Shown: positions 18,596 through 27,841 of the stretch, one piece after another | Position numbering within the stretch: position 1 is the stretch's first letter | Layout of the letters: the number at the start of each line of letters is the position of its first letter | Assembly: GCA_015232355.1 (NCBI GenBank) | Contig: JADFZW010000002.1 | Location: forward strand, 62,001-126,000 | DNA from: Oligoflexia bacterium | Lineage (GTDB): Bacteria > Bdellovibrionota > Bacteriovoracia > Bacteriovoracales > Bacteriovoracaceae | Direction of reading: 5' to 3' | Length of the DNA stretch: 64,000 bases | Made by a program: the position numbers and the translations under genes | Notes under the pieces: generated by a model | Told to the model about the DNA's origin: nothing | The model's database searches: none | Seen by the model: only the letters and a program-made list of their open reading frames with translations

Positions 18596-20719
18596 TCAGG
18601 TATTACTAAACATTCCCCTCTGAATTTTGTAACCTTTCCTCTCTAACATCTCTACAAACTTTGGAATAAAACCTGTCGCCTGAAATTTACCTACAATCTT
18701 TCCTTGTTTATTCATTCCCTCTTGTTTGAAAGCAAAAATATCTTGCAAAGTAATTATCTCTCCTTGCATTCCTGCCAGTTCAGTTATTTGAACAACCTTT
18801 CTAGAGCCATCTTCCAAACGAAGCTGTTGAACTACCATATGTACTGCTGAGGCAATCATCTCTCTAATCACTCTCTGAGTAAGTCCCATCCCCGCATATT
18901 GAACAAGGGTTTCTAAGCGTCCCATACAATCTCTCGCACTATTTGAATGCACAGTTGTGAGAGATCCATCGTGACCAGTATTCATTGCTTGTAACATATC
19001 TAGCGTTTCTCCACCTCGACACTCACCCACTACCACTCGATCAGGTCTCATTCTCAAACATTGCTTAACTAAACATCTTATATCTACGGCCCCGTCTCCC
19101 TCTAGCGATGCTGGTTTACACTCTAGACGAACCACATGATCTTGAGGAAGTCGCAACTCCGCTGAATCCTCACAAGTAATAATTCTTTCATTTCCAGGAA
19201 TGAAACCACCAAGCAAATTTATGAGTGTGGTTTTACCAGAACCAGTACCACCACTTACTACAATATTTCTTTTTGCTTCCACGGCAGTTCGTAAGAAATC
19301 AGACATTTCAAGAGTCATAGAACCAAAGGCAACGATATCTTTCGGGGTATAAACTTTATCGGGAAATTTTCTAATGGTTATAGTAGTTCCATTTAAAGCA
19401 CAAGGAGGAATAATTATATGTACTCTGGATCCATCTGCTAAACGAGCATCCACATAGGGAACTTTTTCATCCACTCTTCTTCCTATGGGAGCAACAATTC
19501 TTTCCGCCACATTTCTTACTTGTCTCTCATTGGTGAAAATTACTGTCGATAATTTAATCTTCCCCTTCTGTTCGTAATAAATCATATATGGACCAACCAC
19601 CATAATCTCTGAAACCGTTTTATCTGATAACAAATCCTCTAGCGGACCAAGTGCTAATGCCTCATCTAAAACTTCTTTCACAATTTGCGCTGTATCTTCA
19701 CGTCCATTTAAAATTCCCTTGGTGTCCTCCTTATTTAAAATCTCTACGACCTTTTTCTTCGTCTGCTCTCTTAAAATAATTTTTGCTTTTGGATCCTTAT
19801 CTTCTCCTTGATTTTTTAAATCCATCTCTTCAACTAATCCCTTAAGGATTCTAGTCTTTAAATCAAGCCATTGTTGTTTTCTTTTTTGTTCAGCTGCCTT
19901 CTTATCCTCTTCAGTTCCAGGTCCCTTGGTTGCGCTGGCAGCAGCGGGATCAGTTCTAGTAAGTTTTTCTAACGTCTTTAAAACATTTTTTTGAGTTAAA
20001 CTTCTTACACATTCGACAATTGATTTCGAAAATGTTGAAGCATTGGCCGCTATAATTGCTGGTTGCGATTTACTTAAAGATGCAAGACAAGTTTGATCAT
20101 CTCTAGGAATAATTGCAAAAACAGATTTACCTATTTGGGTCTTAATAATTTCTGGAGTAACAGGAAGACCCTTCACAAATTGATTGGCAATAATTTGAAT
20201 AGCATCTTTGGGAAATAATAAAGTTAAAAGATCATTATACATCTTCTTTGCTTGATTAACCGCCAAGAGATCGTGAGAAGTAACAAGAAAAATCAGAGTA
20301 CAATACTCTAATGCTTTAACCGCTAAAGGACTTAAATCACTTCCTACATCAATTACAGTTATAGTAAAAATATTGGGAACTGCTTTTAAAGTTTTTCCCA
20401 ATCCTTCCTCATTAATTTGCGCGGCCGCCGCCGAATCAAAGGGCACACTAATAAAAGAAACTTTTTGTGGATGTACAGTTAGAAATGGTTGTAGCGATTT
20501 AGGATCAATAGAGCCAGCATACTCTGCTAACTCTTTTAAATTCTTTTTAGGTTTGAGTCCAGTAATAATCGATTGATCTCCGCACGCCTTAACATCAAAA
20601 TCCATCAACAAAACATTGTTACGAAGTTCTTGAGCATAAGCAAATGCAAGATTTGCGGCGAACATCGACTTTCCTACTCCACCTTTTCCTCCTACAACGC
20701 CGATTATATGACCTGCCAT
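18596..20719 (-). CDS. TadZ-TadA (CpaE-CpaF) fusion: ParA-like localiser joined to pilus ATPase
   Basis: 707 residues. Residues 1-~250 are a MinD/ParA-type ATPase with deviant Walker A VGGKGGVGKSM, resembling TadZ/CpaE, which place Tad pili in the cell. After a charged linker (~255-290), residues ~300-700 are a TadA/CpaF type IV secretion ATPase: Walker A SGGTGSGKTT near 490, the Asp box ITCEDSAEL, Walker B RMRPDRVVVGE and the His box GHDGSLTTVHSNS. These are normally two genes. GGAGGGG precedes the ATG. It lies between the secretin and tadB genes, the usual place for tadZ and tadA. Confidence 0.9.
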   Translation of the reverse strand: MAGHIIGVVGGKGGVGKSMFAANLAFAYAQELRNNVLLMDFDVKACGDQSIITGLKPKKNLKELAEYAGSIDPKSLQPFLTVHPQKVSFISVPFDSAAAAQINEEGLGKTLKAVPNIFTITVIDVGSDLSPLAVKALEYCTLIFLVTSHDLLAVNQAKKMYNDLLTLLFPKDAIQIIANQFVKGLPVTPEIIKTQIGKSVFAIIPRDDQTCLASLSKSQPAIIAANASTFSKSIVECVRSLTQKNVLKTLEKLTRTDPAAASATKGPGTEEDKKAAEQKRKQQWLDLKTRILKGLVEEMDLKNQGEDKDPKAKIILREQTKKKVVEILNKEDTKGILNGREDTAQIVKEVLDEALALGPLEDLLSDKTVSEIMVVGPYMIYYEQKGKIKLSTVIFTNERQVRNVAERIVAPIGRRVDEKVPYVDARLADGSRVHIIIPPCALNGTTITIRKFPDKVYTPKDIVAFGSMTLEMSDFLRTAVEAKRNIVVSGGTGSGKTTLINLLGGFIPGNERIITCEDSAELRLPQDHVVRLECKPASLEGDGAVDIRCLVKQCLRMRPDRVVVGECRGGETLDMLQAMNTGHDGSLTTVHSNSARDCMGRLETLVQYAGMGLTQRVIREMIASAVHMVVQQLRLEDGSRKVVQITELAGMQGEIITLQDIFAFKQEGMNKQGKIVGKFQATGFIPKFVEMLERKGYKIQRGMFSNT

Positions 20720-20773
20720 TTACCCCTCCTTGGTTCTCACTGTTTTCACTATTTCCACTATTTTCACTTTTTA

Positions 20774-22432
20774 CTACTTTTTCTTTTGTTTAAACTTACG
20801 TTTAATTTCACCAGTGGCGGTTGCTGCTGATTCAATTATCTTTGGAGTAACAAAAACTACAAATTGAGTTTTAATTAATGCGTATGATTTTGATCTTAAG
20901 AATGAAAATAATGGAAAGCTTTGTCCGCCTCCCTCTGCTGCTTGAACTTTATCATCTCCAAATGGAGGATCTTTATCATAGTGAGTTTGAGTCTCATTTA
21001 CAGAGATACCACCTAACACTGCTGATTCATCTGAACCAACAACAACACTGGTATCTAATGAGTTTGTAGTATTTCCATTAACTCCATGTGGAGTTGTAAC
21101 TCCAACATTCACATCCATTGCCACTTTATCTTTACCAACAGTACTTGCTTTGATTGATAAATTGTATCCAACAGTAACATTAACCGCTTTTTGAAATTCA
21201 CCTGTTCCTAAAACAATAGGAATACTACTTTGTTTTCTTATACTCACAGCATTTGGCCTTTTATCTTTTACAATAATCATTCCCTGTTGAATCACTCTAG
21301 CGTATCCTGCACTTTTAGCAGACGCCAACTGTGGAAACAAATTTCCAATTGTTCCCGAAAATGTTCCATTTGATTGTGTCGTTACTCCGTTAGTATTAGT
21401 TTTTCCAAATTGAATTTGTCCACCTCCAGTAGCAAGAGATGGCGTCCATTTAAATCCAAAAATTTTATTATAATCTTTTGTTAGCTCCACAAACTGAGCA
21501 ATAATTTGGATCATTTTAGGAGGAGGATCTGGTTTTTTTTGTTGTTCATTTACACCTATAAAATTTTGAATAGGTCCACCTCTTCCTTGCACCTGTTGCA
21601 TACGTCCCGCTCTGTCCGCCAGCGCTGCTATTCTTGGTGGCATAAGACCTGCCACAATTCTCTCTGCTAACTCTTTATCACTCTCTTTGCTTACCATTCC
21701 TTCAAGCCAATAAACACGATTTACTATTCTGACAGTCACATCTTTAAGTCCATTTTTTCTCATCTCATTTTGCATTTTATCTATAATCATTCTCTCGGTA
21801 TGAGGTGATAATTCATACAATTGTAAAACATCTCTATAACCATCCATGATAACAGAAATTCTACCAATATCATTTGGTACTACAATTTCTCCTCCCAAAT
21901 ATACTTTTCCTCCTTTAATCCCAATCTCTAATCCCTCAATATCTCCTAAAAATTCTTTCAATTCTTGAACTACTTGTGATTGACTTGAGGAGGTCACCTT
22001 TACTTTTAAATTTAATTTAATATCACCCACAGAGTTTCGAACTATTACTGATGTCTCCCCTGGTTTTATTCCTTTAAAAATTATCTCTTTCTTTTGTGGT
22101 ACAAGCACATATTCTAAGATTGCACTATTTCCTATTTGTAGTTTAGTATATGGAACAAAATTAATTTTAAATACTTTGTCCATTCCAACTGGAACTTCAA
22201 AATCTTTATCTGCTGCCGCTGTTTCCTCTTCTGCAGCTATAATAGAATCATCTCCTCCATCATCAGCGACCCCAGCGGAAGCGGCCGCTTCCGCACCAAA
22301 AGCATTTCCTGCAGAAGGATTACTTTGGGCAAATAGATTTGTATTTGTATTTGTATTTGTAGATAAATGAAAATATACCAACAACAATGCAAACGACAAT
22401 GTGACCAATGATAATTTTATTACTCTTTTCAT
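20774..22432 (-). CDS. cpaC: Tad pilus outer-membrane secretin (CpaC/RcpA)
   Basis: About 552 residues from ATG 22432, one base after the cpaB stop; the longer frame upstream overlaps cpaB and lacks support. A signal peptide is followed by a NTNTNT tract and an Ala-rich stretch, then the pilus-secretin N domain (VFKINFVPYTKLQIGNSAIL), a BON-like region (~residues 170-260), and the secretin domain ending FVVFVTPKIIES. The GGISVNETQTHYDKDPPFGD segment is the usual secretin signature. It should form the outer-membrane pore for the Flp pilus. Confidence 0.9.
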   Translation of the reverse strand: MKRVIKLSLVTLSFALLLVYFHLSTNTNTNTNLFAQSNPSAGNAFGAEAAASAGVADDGGDDSIIAAEEETAAADKDFEVPVGMDKVFKINFVPYTKLQIGNSAILEYVLVPQKKEIIFKGIKPGETSVIVRNSVGDIKLNLKVKVTSSSQSQVVQELKEFLGDIEGLEIGIKGGKVYLGGEIVVPNDIGRISVIMDGYRDVLQLYELSPHTERMIIDKMQNEMRKNGLKDVTVRIVNRVYWLEGMVSKESDKELAERIVAGLMPPRIAALADRAGRMQQVQGRGGPIQNFIGVNEQQKKPDPPPKMIQIIAQFVELTKDYNKIFGFKWTPSLATGGGQIQFGKTNTNGVTTQSNGTFSGTIGNLFPQLASAKSAGYARVIQQGMIIVKDKRPNAVSIRKQSSIPIVLGTGEFQKAVNVTVGYNLSIKASTVGKDKVAMDVNVGVTTPHGVNGNTTNSLDTSVVVGSDESAVLGGISVNETQTHYDKDPPFGDDKVQAAEGGGQSFPLFSFLRSKSYALIKTQFVVFVTPKIIESAATATGEIKRKFKQKKK

Positions 22433-22433
22433 T

Positions 22434-23249
22434 TTATTTCTTTTGCAAATTTTGATTTGCAAAATACGCTCGAGCTTCATCAGCATCATCTCCTAATAAA
22501 TCAAACAACCGTGACCCTTTTATTCTTACAACTTGTTTATCGTCATTATTTCTTAAAGAGAGATATATTCTTCCACTGCTTGAAACTAGATAGGTTAATT
22601 TTTGAACTTCATAAGGACTTAATTCTAAAGTCACAGTACTATAATCAGTATGTATATTCAGATTTAATTTTGTAACCTCATCCGAAGTTCCACCTTTTAC
22701 TGCTACCATTGGTATAGAAGAATTTGTCATACTTAAACCAGTAGAAAGCACTAATACATCTTGAAGCACAGTTTGAACTTTTAATAAATCTTTTCTTCCT
22801 CCAGCATAATCTATTAAAACCATCACATCGACTCTATCACCTGGCTTTATCAAGCGACTAACTGCTTGAGCATTATCCACATTTATCGACATCGCTCGCT
22901 TACCAGAGCTAATCTGTCTTGATAATCCTGTACGCGCACCCGGATAAGTTATTCTAGGTCTGGTAATCTGTTCTCCTTTCAATATCGCTACTGTTGAAAC
23001 AGTATTAAAAACTTCTTTAATATCTTTAATGTGTCCTGGAGCTAAAAATGTTTGTGGCATTTTTGCTATCGTAACTTTTGAATCATCTAGCATCTCCAAT
23101 TCTTTAATATCTCTGCTGGCCACTACTACTGGTCCTTCTTTTTGATATCTCTCTACATAGTAACTCTCTCTTCCTTCCATGTATGAATACACCATAAACA
23201 TGGCCACACCTGCAATAATCAAACTTAAGGTAAACGCCCTACTGTTCAT
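22434..23249 (-). CDS. cpaB: Flp pilus assembly protein CpaB/RcpC
   Basis: 271 residues. One N-terminal membrane segment, then a SAF domain (GPVVVASRDIKELEMLDDSK ... APGHI) and the RcpC C-terminal domain (SRLIKPGDRVDVMVLIDY). CpaB-type proteins sit in the periplasm and support the secretin. AAGGA precedes the ATG. The gene directly precedes cpaC, as in other Tad loci. Confidence 0.9.
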   Translation of the reverse strand: MNSRAFTLSLIIAGVAMFMVYSYMEGRESYYVERYQKEGPVVVASRDIKELEMLDDSKVTIAKMPQTFLAPGHIKDIKEVFNTVSTVAILKGEQITRPRITYPGARTGLSRQISSGKRAMSINVDNAQAVSRLIKPGDRVDVMVLIDYAGGRKDLLKVQTVLQDVLVLSTGLSMTNSSIPMVAVKGGTSDEVTKLNLNIHTDYSTVTLELSPYEVQKLTYLVSSSGRIYLSLRNNDDKQVVRIKGSRLFDLLGDDADEARAYFANQNLQKK

Positions 23250-23411
23250 GTAAATTTCCTTTTGTATGTGAGATGATGATATAACTATGGCATTGATAAT
23301 TTAAATTTTATCAAATTAAGAGCAATCTATAAGAAGGAAAGATTTTGCCTCAAGATCTTTACGATCTCTAAACAATTTTTATTTTAAATTTATTATAAAT
23401 TTATTATAAAT

Positions 23412-23972
23412 TTACTTTGAATTGGTACATGCTGAATAATCGGCCGTTGAAGAACCCCATGAATTATTGGCATGGTCATATCCACCATAGCCATTCCTGA
23501 CAAAAGTCGATGTACAAACGCCATAAGCAGTTTTTACTCGGATATATGCTGCTTTACGAGTACTATCACCTGGTGTACATGTTCTGACAGTGTTACCTGT
23601 TTTTTTTATATCCAGAGTCTCTCCATTGGCCAAAGTCAACAACTTATAGCAGGCAGCATTTGGCTTTAAATTATTAAACTCCGTCTTCCATCCAAGGGCA
23701 AATATTCCAATCATTTTTACGGCCGCTTCGCTATTAATGATTCTTATAGTATTTACTGAAGGAAAATCTGAATCTCCCATCATCGTAAAATATAAATATG
23801 CTCTAGTAATTTTTTGTTGATTAATTGAACCATTAATAGAACCAGCAATATAAACAATTATTACATAAAGAGAAAGCATCAAAGGAAGAAATAAAAAAAA
23901 TTCAAACAAAGCTTGTCCTTTGTTATTCTTATTTTTTTTTCTCTTTATCTTCACTATCTTCACTACCTTCAC
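23412..23972 (-). CDS. TadE-like pseudopilin
   Basis: 186 residues. A short basic N-terminus of VKI repeats precedes KGQALFEFFLFLPLMLSLYV, the G/x-x-x-x-E type prepilin cleavage and hydrophobic segment of TadE/TadF proteins. The mature part has four cysteines. The start is a GTG with AGG seven bases upstream. Expected to be processed by the prepilin peptidase encoded upstream. Confidence 0.75.
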   Translation of the reverse strand: MKVVKIVKIKRKKNKNNKGQALFEFFLFLPLMLSLYVIIVYIAGSINGSINQQKITRAYLYFTMMGDSDFPSVNTIRIINSEAAVKMIGIFALGWKTEFNNLKPNAACYKLLTLANGETLDIKKTGNTVRTCTPGDSTRKAAYIRVKTAYGVCTSTFVRNGYGGYDHANNSWGSSTADYSACTNSK

Positions 23973-23995
23973 TTTTTTACCTATAGATTACATCG

Positions 23996-24577
23996 TTAGC
24001 ATCCATCATCAAATAGAGTTATACAAATATTATTTGTGGAAGAGTTTTTAAAACCAATTTTAAATAGCTCTGTAATTCTATCTAAACACTCTCCTCTCAG
24101 TGGTTCTTTTCCCAGATATGCTTCTGATCTTAATTTCAAAATTGGACCTCCACCAATTGCAGGAACCACCATCTTCTGCTCAAACTCAAAAAACACTCCT
24201 GTAAAAAGTTTACTCTTTCTGCTCTGGGCCCTGTCGTATAGTTGTTGAAACTGTAACAAATCAGCAGCTGCTCCTTTTGTCATTACTAATTTACTTGAGC
24301 CAGATTTAAATAATGAAGTAAAAATTTGCGAAAACACCTGTTGTGCTTTTACTTTTGCTTCATTATCAGCATTAGCTGGTAAACGATTGGATTCATCAGC
24401 TACTAAGTATGTTCTTCCGGCCATATAGGTTGCATAGTGTATGAAAAACCCAGTAGTAAAATTTAATGAAATATTAATAAACATCCCGATTATACCAAAG
24501 CAAAAAGCAAAACATAGTAAAAACTCTATAGTGGATTGTCCTTCTCTGTTCCTGTATTTATTTCTATTCATATTCAT
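23996..24577 (-). CDS. TadE-like pseudopilin
   Basis: 193 residues. A basic Asn/Arg-rich leader is followed by EGQSTIEFLLCFAFCFGIIG, the TadE-type prepilin segment with Glu at +5. The mature region ends with a cysteine-containing tail (NICITLFDDGC). It is the second of two tandem pseudopilin genes in the Tad locus. Confidence 0.75.
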   Translation of the reverse strand: MNMNRNKYRNREGQSTIEFLLCFAFCFGIIGMFINISLNFTTGFFIHYATYMAGRTYLVADESNRLPANADNEAKVKAQQVFSQIFTSLFKSGSSKLVMTKGAAADLLQFQQLYDRAQSRKSKLFTGVFFEFEQKMVVPAIGGGPILKLRSEAYLGKEPLRGECLDRITELFKIGFKNSSTNNICITLFDDGC

Positions 24578-24631
24578 TTTGTATTGTTGATTCTTTTATT
24601 TATTTTTTTGCTTATTTTTTTGCCCATTCTT

Positions 24632-24988
24632 TTAATCTACAGGATATGATAAGGTTTGAAAAAATCGTGATTCTTGCTTAACTTTGCTATAGTACGACCA
24701 ATGTTCACCATTATCTATATCGCTGACATTTCCATCGACATCAGTCTCCTTGCTATTATACGAATAACCATGCTTATATCCATGTTCGATATTTTTTCTC
24801 ATTCCAGCATAAAAGGTACCATTAGCACCCAACATCTCTTTAAATTTTGGATGCCTTAAAACAATAATCGCGAGAGAAATAACTACCATTAAAAGCATAA
24901 TATACTCCACCACACTCTGCCCTTTATGATTGTTATCTTTTTCTAAACATTTATTAGAATTAAAATTAAAATTAAAACATAAATACAT
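24632..24988 (-). CDS. Flp/TadE-like small pilin
   Basis: 118 residues. A leader with an FNFNFN repeat precedes HKGQSVVEYIMLLMVVISLA, a class IVb prepilin motif (G | QSVVEY). The soluble tail is longer than that of a typical Flp pilin. The ATG lies inside the end of the peptidase gene (17-base overlap) with GGGAAAT upstream. Confidence 0.7.
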   Translation of the reverse strand: MYLCFNFNFNSNKCLEKDNNHKGQSVVEYIMLLMVVISLAIIVLRHPKFKEMLGANGTFYAGMRKNIEHGYKHGYSYNSKETDVDGNVSDIDNGEHWSYYSKVKQESRFFQTLSYPVD

Positions 24989-25475
24989 TTATTTCCCATC
25001 CCCAATATATCCATGAAAATAAAATAACTGGAGAATATGAAAATTTGGTTCCATAAAAAGTTTTTATCATCAAAAACTCTCTATTTTTCAAATGAGTAAG
25101 AATACTTCCTAAATTTATAAAAGTATTTTTGAGTGCTAAAACTCCTGCAAAAATTATTGTAAAAAACAATAAATACCAAACAAGTTTTTCATGATAAAAT
25201 TCAGGAACCAATAAAAAAGAACTACTTAAATATTTAACGTCTCCAGCACCCATAATATTTTTAAAAAACAATACTATCCCTACAATTAAAATTATAAACG
25301 GGTATTTTAAATGTGCCATCTTTAAGATGTAGATATCAGAAAAAATACAAAGAATTATGATAAAAACAATCAGATTTAATATTGACCAATAATTTGATAT
25401 TTTTTTTGTTTTTAAATCCCAATAACCAACAACTGCCATTTGTATTAGAATAAAAATGTATACACTAATTGGCAT
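24972..25475 (-). CDS. cpaA: Type IV prepilin peptidase TadV/CpaA
   Basis: 167 residues, almost entirely transmembrane. It has the two catalytic aspartates of the family, in GYWDLKTKKISNYW and in IMGAGDVKYLSSS. This A24-family peptidase cuts the leaders of the Flp pilin and TadE-like proteins at the inner membrane. Small size is normal for Tad peptidases. AGGAAA precedes the ATG. Confidence 0.9.
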   Translation of the reverse strand: MPISVYIFILIQMAVVGYWDLKTKKISNYWSILNLIVFIIILCIFSDIYILKMAHLKYPFIILIVGIVLFFKNIMGAGDVKYLSSSFLLVPEFYHEKLVWYLLFFTIIFAGVLALKNTFINLGSILTHLKNREFLMIKTFYGTKFSYSPVILFSWIYWGWEINVFMF

Positions 25476-25483
25476 GATATTTC

Positions 25484-25729
25484 CTACTCCTCATCTTCAT
25501 TATCGGTGTATCCATTGAAAAAGCAGTAGGCATTAGATTTATTTTTACCACACACTCCAACTGTTAAATTTTTACTTATTACGCTTGAAAGACTTCCCAT
25601 CGATGAATTTAGTGCTTTTCTTATATTCTGAACTGCCTTAACACTAACCAAGGCCATCACACTCAAAATAATCATGTATTCTATTAATGCCTGACCTCTT
25701 TTTGAAAATATTAAATTCAAGCTACTCAC
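25484..25729 (-). CDS. Flp-type pilin, long form
   Basis: 81 residues. KRGQALIEYMIILSVMALV is a class IVb prepilin cleavage and hydrophobic segment; the C-terminal part has two cysteines (GVCGKNKSNAYC) and an acidic end. The frame starts at GTG 25729, but AGGTGAG just upstream of TTG 25720 makes that codon an equally good start. It lies nine bases before the peptidase gene. Confidence 0.75.
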   Translation of the reverse strand: MSSLNLIFSKRGQALIEYMIILSVMALVSVKAVQNIRKALNSSMGSLSSVISKNLTVGVCGKNKSNAYCFFNGYTDNEDEE

Positions 25730-25930
25730 CTACTAACATGATCATTTTTATAAAGTATTCATTCTTTATCTTACTAAATTACTACATAAGATTCTTATGA
25801 ATATGATTCTAATATGATTCTAATGTGGAAGGAATTAAAGACAAGTATACGACAAAAATTTCCCTCTATACCAAACCAACAAACGTCCAGGTTTAGGTCT
25901 AGAATTAAAGTCAAAGAAAGTTATAAAATC

Positions 25931-26125
25931 TTACGGTTGTTCTTGAAGCATCTGCTCAGCTTTACCAAACACACCATTTGTCAAATCTGTTAATTTTGCA
26001 GTTGCTACGCTTTTGAATTTAAAAACAATCATGGCCACAACTGCAAGAAGCAGAATATACTCTGTTGATGTTTGCCCATCCTCGTTGCGTAGGAAAAGCA
26101 TAATTTTTTCAATAATCATCTTCAT
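25931..26125 (-). CDS. flp: Major Flp pilin
   Basis: 64 residues from ATG 26125, chosen because AGGGG is six bases upstream; the longer frame adds an implausible hydrophobic N-terminus. The short leader ends at EDGQTSTEYILLLAVVAMIV, the Flp prepilin motif with cleavage after Gly, and the mature protein is ~45 residues, the usual Flp size. It is the first gene of the Tad locus, and a gap of ~200 bases to the next gene could allow separate, higher expression. Confidence 0.85.
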   Translation of the reverse strand: MKMIIEKIMLFLRNEDGQTSTEYILLLAVVAMIVFKFKSVATAKLTDLTNGVFGKAEQMLQEQP

Positions 26126-26268
26126 GGCCATCCCCTTTTGTCCTGTTATTATCAATACCAAATAAAGCAGGATCGTAATAAGAAAACTCTCCTCCTTAGT
26201 AAAAACGTACAACCTTAAAATAAAAAAATAAAAAAAATAAAAAAATTCCAATACAACTAAGTCAAAAG

Positions 26269-26293
26269 AGTTTAACTAAAAATCAGTTAAACT
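26269..26293. promoter_or_regulatory. Perfect 9-bp inverted repeat upstream of flp
   Basis: AGTTTAACT and AGTTAAACT, perfect reverse complements separated by seven bases, about 145 bases upstream of the flp start. Candidate operator for the pilus operon; on the - strand it is followed by CTTTT, so a weak terminator is the alternative. Confidence 0.4.
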
Positions 26294-26457
26294 ATTTTCG
26301 ACCTTTTAAGTAAATTATAAACTAAATAATGCGTGCCGTGCAATGCTTTTGTTCCTTCGTCTTATTAATGCCAATCTTTTAAAATAGTTAGCGAAGAAAA
26401 AAAGTGGTTAATTTTCGTCATACATTGCAAATAACTTTTGTCGATCTATAAATTTTA

Positions 26458-26488
26458 TTGTGTGTAAACAATTTTATTATTGTATAAT
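26458..26488 (+). promoter_or_regulatory. Promoter of the 6S-like RNA
   Basis: TTGTGT (26458-26463) and a consensus TATAAT (26483-26488), 19 bases apart, place the transcript start at about 26495, exactly where the 5' arm of the RNA stem begins. Confidence 0.55.
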
Positions 26489-26495
26489 TCGCAAT

Positions 26496-26702
26496 GAGGG
26501 ACATAGAGAGATTGCAGACACAAGCGTTTCGCCCTACAATCACACATTCGGGAGTGATCCCTGATCAAGGTGTGCGGGCCCACCTGAACTTTAAATGTAG
26601 TCTCAGATTGTGGGATGCCTAAATTGATTACTAATCGCGCCCACTTATTTTTTTGGGAGCGAATACTGATATTGTATGTTTAGCAGCTCTCTTTTGTCCC
26701 TC
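26496..26702 (+). ncRNA. ssrS: 6S RNA-like structured RNA
   Basis: About 207 bases between the Flp locus and a rightward operon, much more GC-rich than its surroundings and without an open frame. The ends pair: 26496-26515 with 26683-26702, giving eight pairs, a small internal loop, six pairs and three more. Inside, 26532-26541 pairs with 26606-26614 and closes an apical arm. The 3' side of the central open region carries a small hairpin (26636-26660). A closed terminal stem, a large central bubble and a long apical arm within ~200 bases is the 6S RNA plan, in which the bubble mimics an open promoter and binds sigma-70 RNA polymerase. Assignment rests on hand folding; primary-sequence motifs are weak. 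Confidence 0.6.
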
Positions 26703-26751
26703 CCAATTTGCCTAATTTATTTCTAAATTTCTTTAGGGGGGAATAAGATCG

Positions 26752-27369
26752 ATGAGACAACAAAATCATCCAAATCAACAGGATCATCAGAGTCAACAGA
26801 TTCAGCAAAATCAACAGAATCAACAAATTCAACATAATCAACAACCAGTGCTTGATGGTGATTGTTTAAACACAGCATGGGTTGAAAATCTCGCACTTGA
26901 AGAATTGAATATGGAGGAGAGTGGAATAATAAACTTCAATGAGCATTTAGATACACTTCCTTTAATCGAAGAATCTTCCATTGATTTTATGAACTTAATA
27001 AGAGAGCGCTTTGAATTCTACCTTAATAAATTTAATATTTTCAGAGGTAATCGAGAACCAAGTGCTATAATTAAAATTTTTAAAATATCTAATACCGTAA
27101 ATGATTTCATGTTATTTAGAAATTCTCTCAAATTGGTAGTTGCCAGAAAAGCTGCCAACATAATTTCTGTCTCTCTAATTTCTAATACCGGAGGTATTTA
27201 CTCTGCTAGATTAAATGCTGATACTCCTGCAGTTAATATGTCTCACGAAATAATTGCTCATATTGGACCATTTAATAATATTAGTTGGCGTTTTCAAGAA
27301 GAAGTAGTTGATCCAGAACATTTAGTAAGACACTACTTGAGTGAATTTGTTAAGCTCTCTGCAAAGTAA
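26752..27369 (+). CDS. Hypothetical protein with Gln/Asn-rich N-terminus
   Basis: 205 residues, no family recognised. The first ~32 residues are Gln/Asn/His-rich from a CAACAGAAT-like repeat; the rest looks like a soluble globular alpha/beta domain, with acidic helices (residues ~45-75) and a hydrophobic beta-rich C-terminal half. No signal peptide or membrane segment. AGGGGGG lies upstream of the ATG, a strong ribosome site. It is the first gene after the 6S-like RNA and heads a short rightward cluster. Confidence 0.6.
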   Translation: MRQQNHPNQQDHQSQQIQQNQQNQQIQHNQQPVLDGDCLNTAWVENLALEELNMEESGIINFNEHLDTLPLIEESSIDFMNLIRERFEFYLNKFNIFRGNREPSAIIKIFKISNTVNDFMLFRNSLKLVVARKAANIISVSLISNTGGIYSARLNADTPAVNMSHEIIAHIGPFNNISWRFQEEVVDPEHLVRHYLSEFVKLSAK

Positions 27370-27408
27370 TTAATTTTAAGGTAATTAATAAGGTAATTAA
27401 TTAAAGAT

Positions 27409-27828
27409 ATGAGATCCATAAAATTTATTATTAATTTCACTCTACTTTCCATTCTGACCATTCTGATTTTCATTCTTCTTTTACTCTCTTCTTGTACTAA
27501 AAAAGAATTAACACATGAAAAGTTATGGGCCATGCTTATAGAAAAAGAACCCACTGCTATTCTACTTATGCCCTCACAACAATATCCAGCAATAGATTGC
27601 AAAGAATATGGAGAGGGATGTACTTATGGTTTAACTGCTAACATAAGAGGAATCATTTTAATTATCGTACATTTCAAAGAAGAGAAATTCGCTAAAAGGG
27701 CAGCAATGAGATTCCATGGTTTTTACACTCACAACTGGCTCTTTGACAACATATCTACTGAACCTCTTTTGCAAGACTTTGTAAAAGAAGTTTTTAAAGC
27801 AGAATCACCAAAAAAAATATCACAATAA
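27409..27828 (+). CDS. Small lipoprotein
   Basis: 139 residues. A hydrophobic signal segment ends in the lipobox LLSSC (Cys at residue 24), so it should be lipidated and membrane-anchored. The mature part has two further cysteines in DCKEYGEGC and resembles no family I know. It follows the Gln-rich gene by about 40 bases in the same direction. Confidence 0.65.
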   Translation: MRSIKFIINFTLLSILTILIFILLLLSSCTKKELTHEKLWAMLIEKEPTAILLMPSQQYPAIDCKEYGEGCTYGLTANIRGIILIIVHFKEEKFAKRAAMRFHGFYTHNWLFDNISTEPLLQDFVKEVFKAESPKKISQ

Positions 27829-27841
27829 AGTTAGAAGTTAC

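Noticed and set aside
26126..26251. Longer Flp pilin with a hydrophobic N-terminal extension
   Set aside because: The extension is poly-A/T DNA, and AGGGG sits correctly only before ATG 26125.
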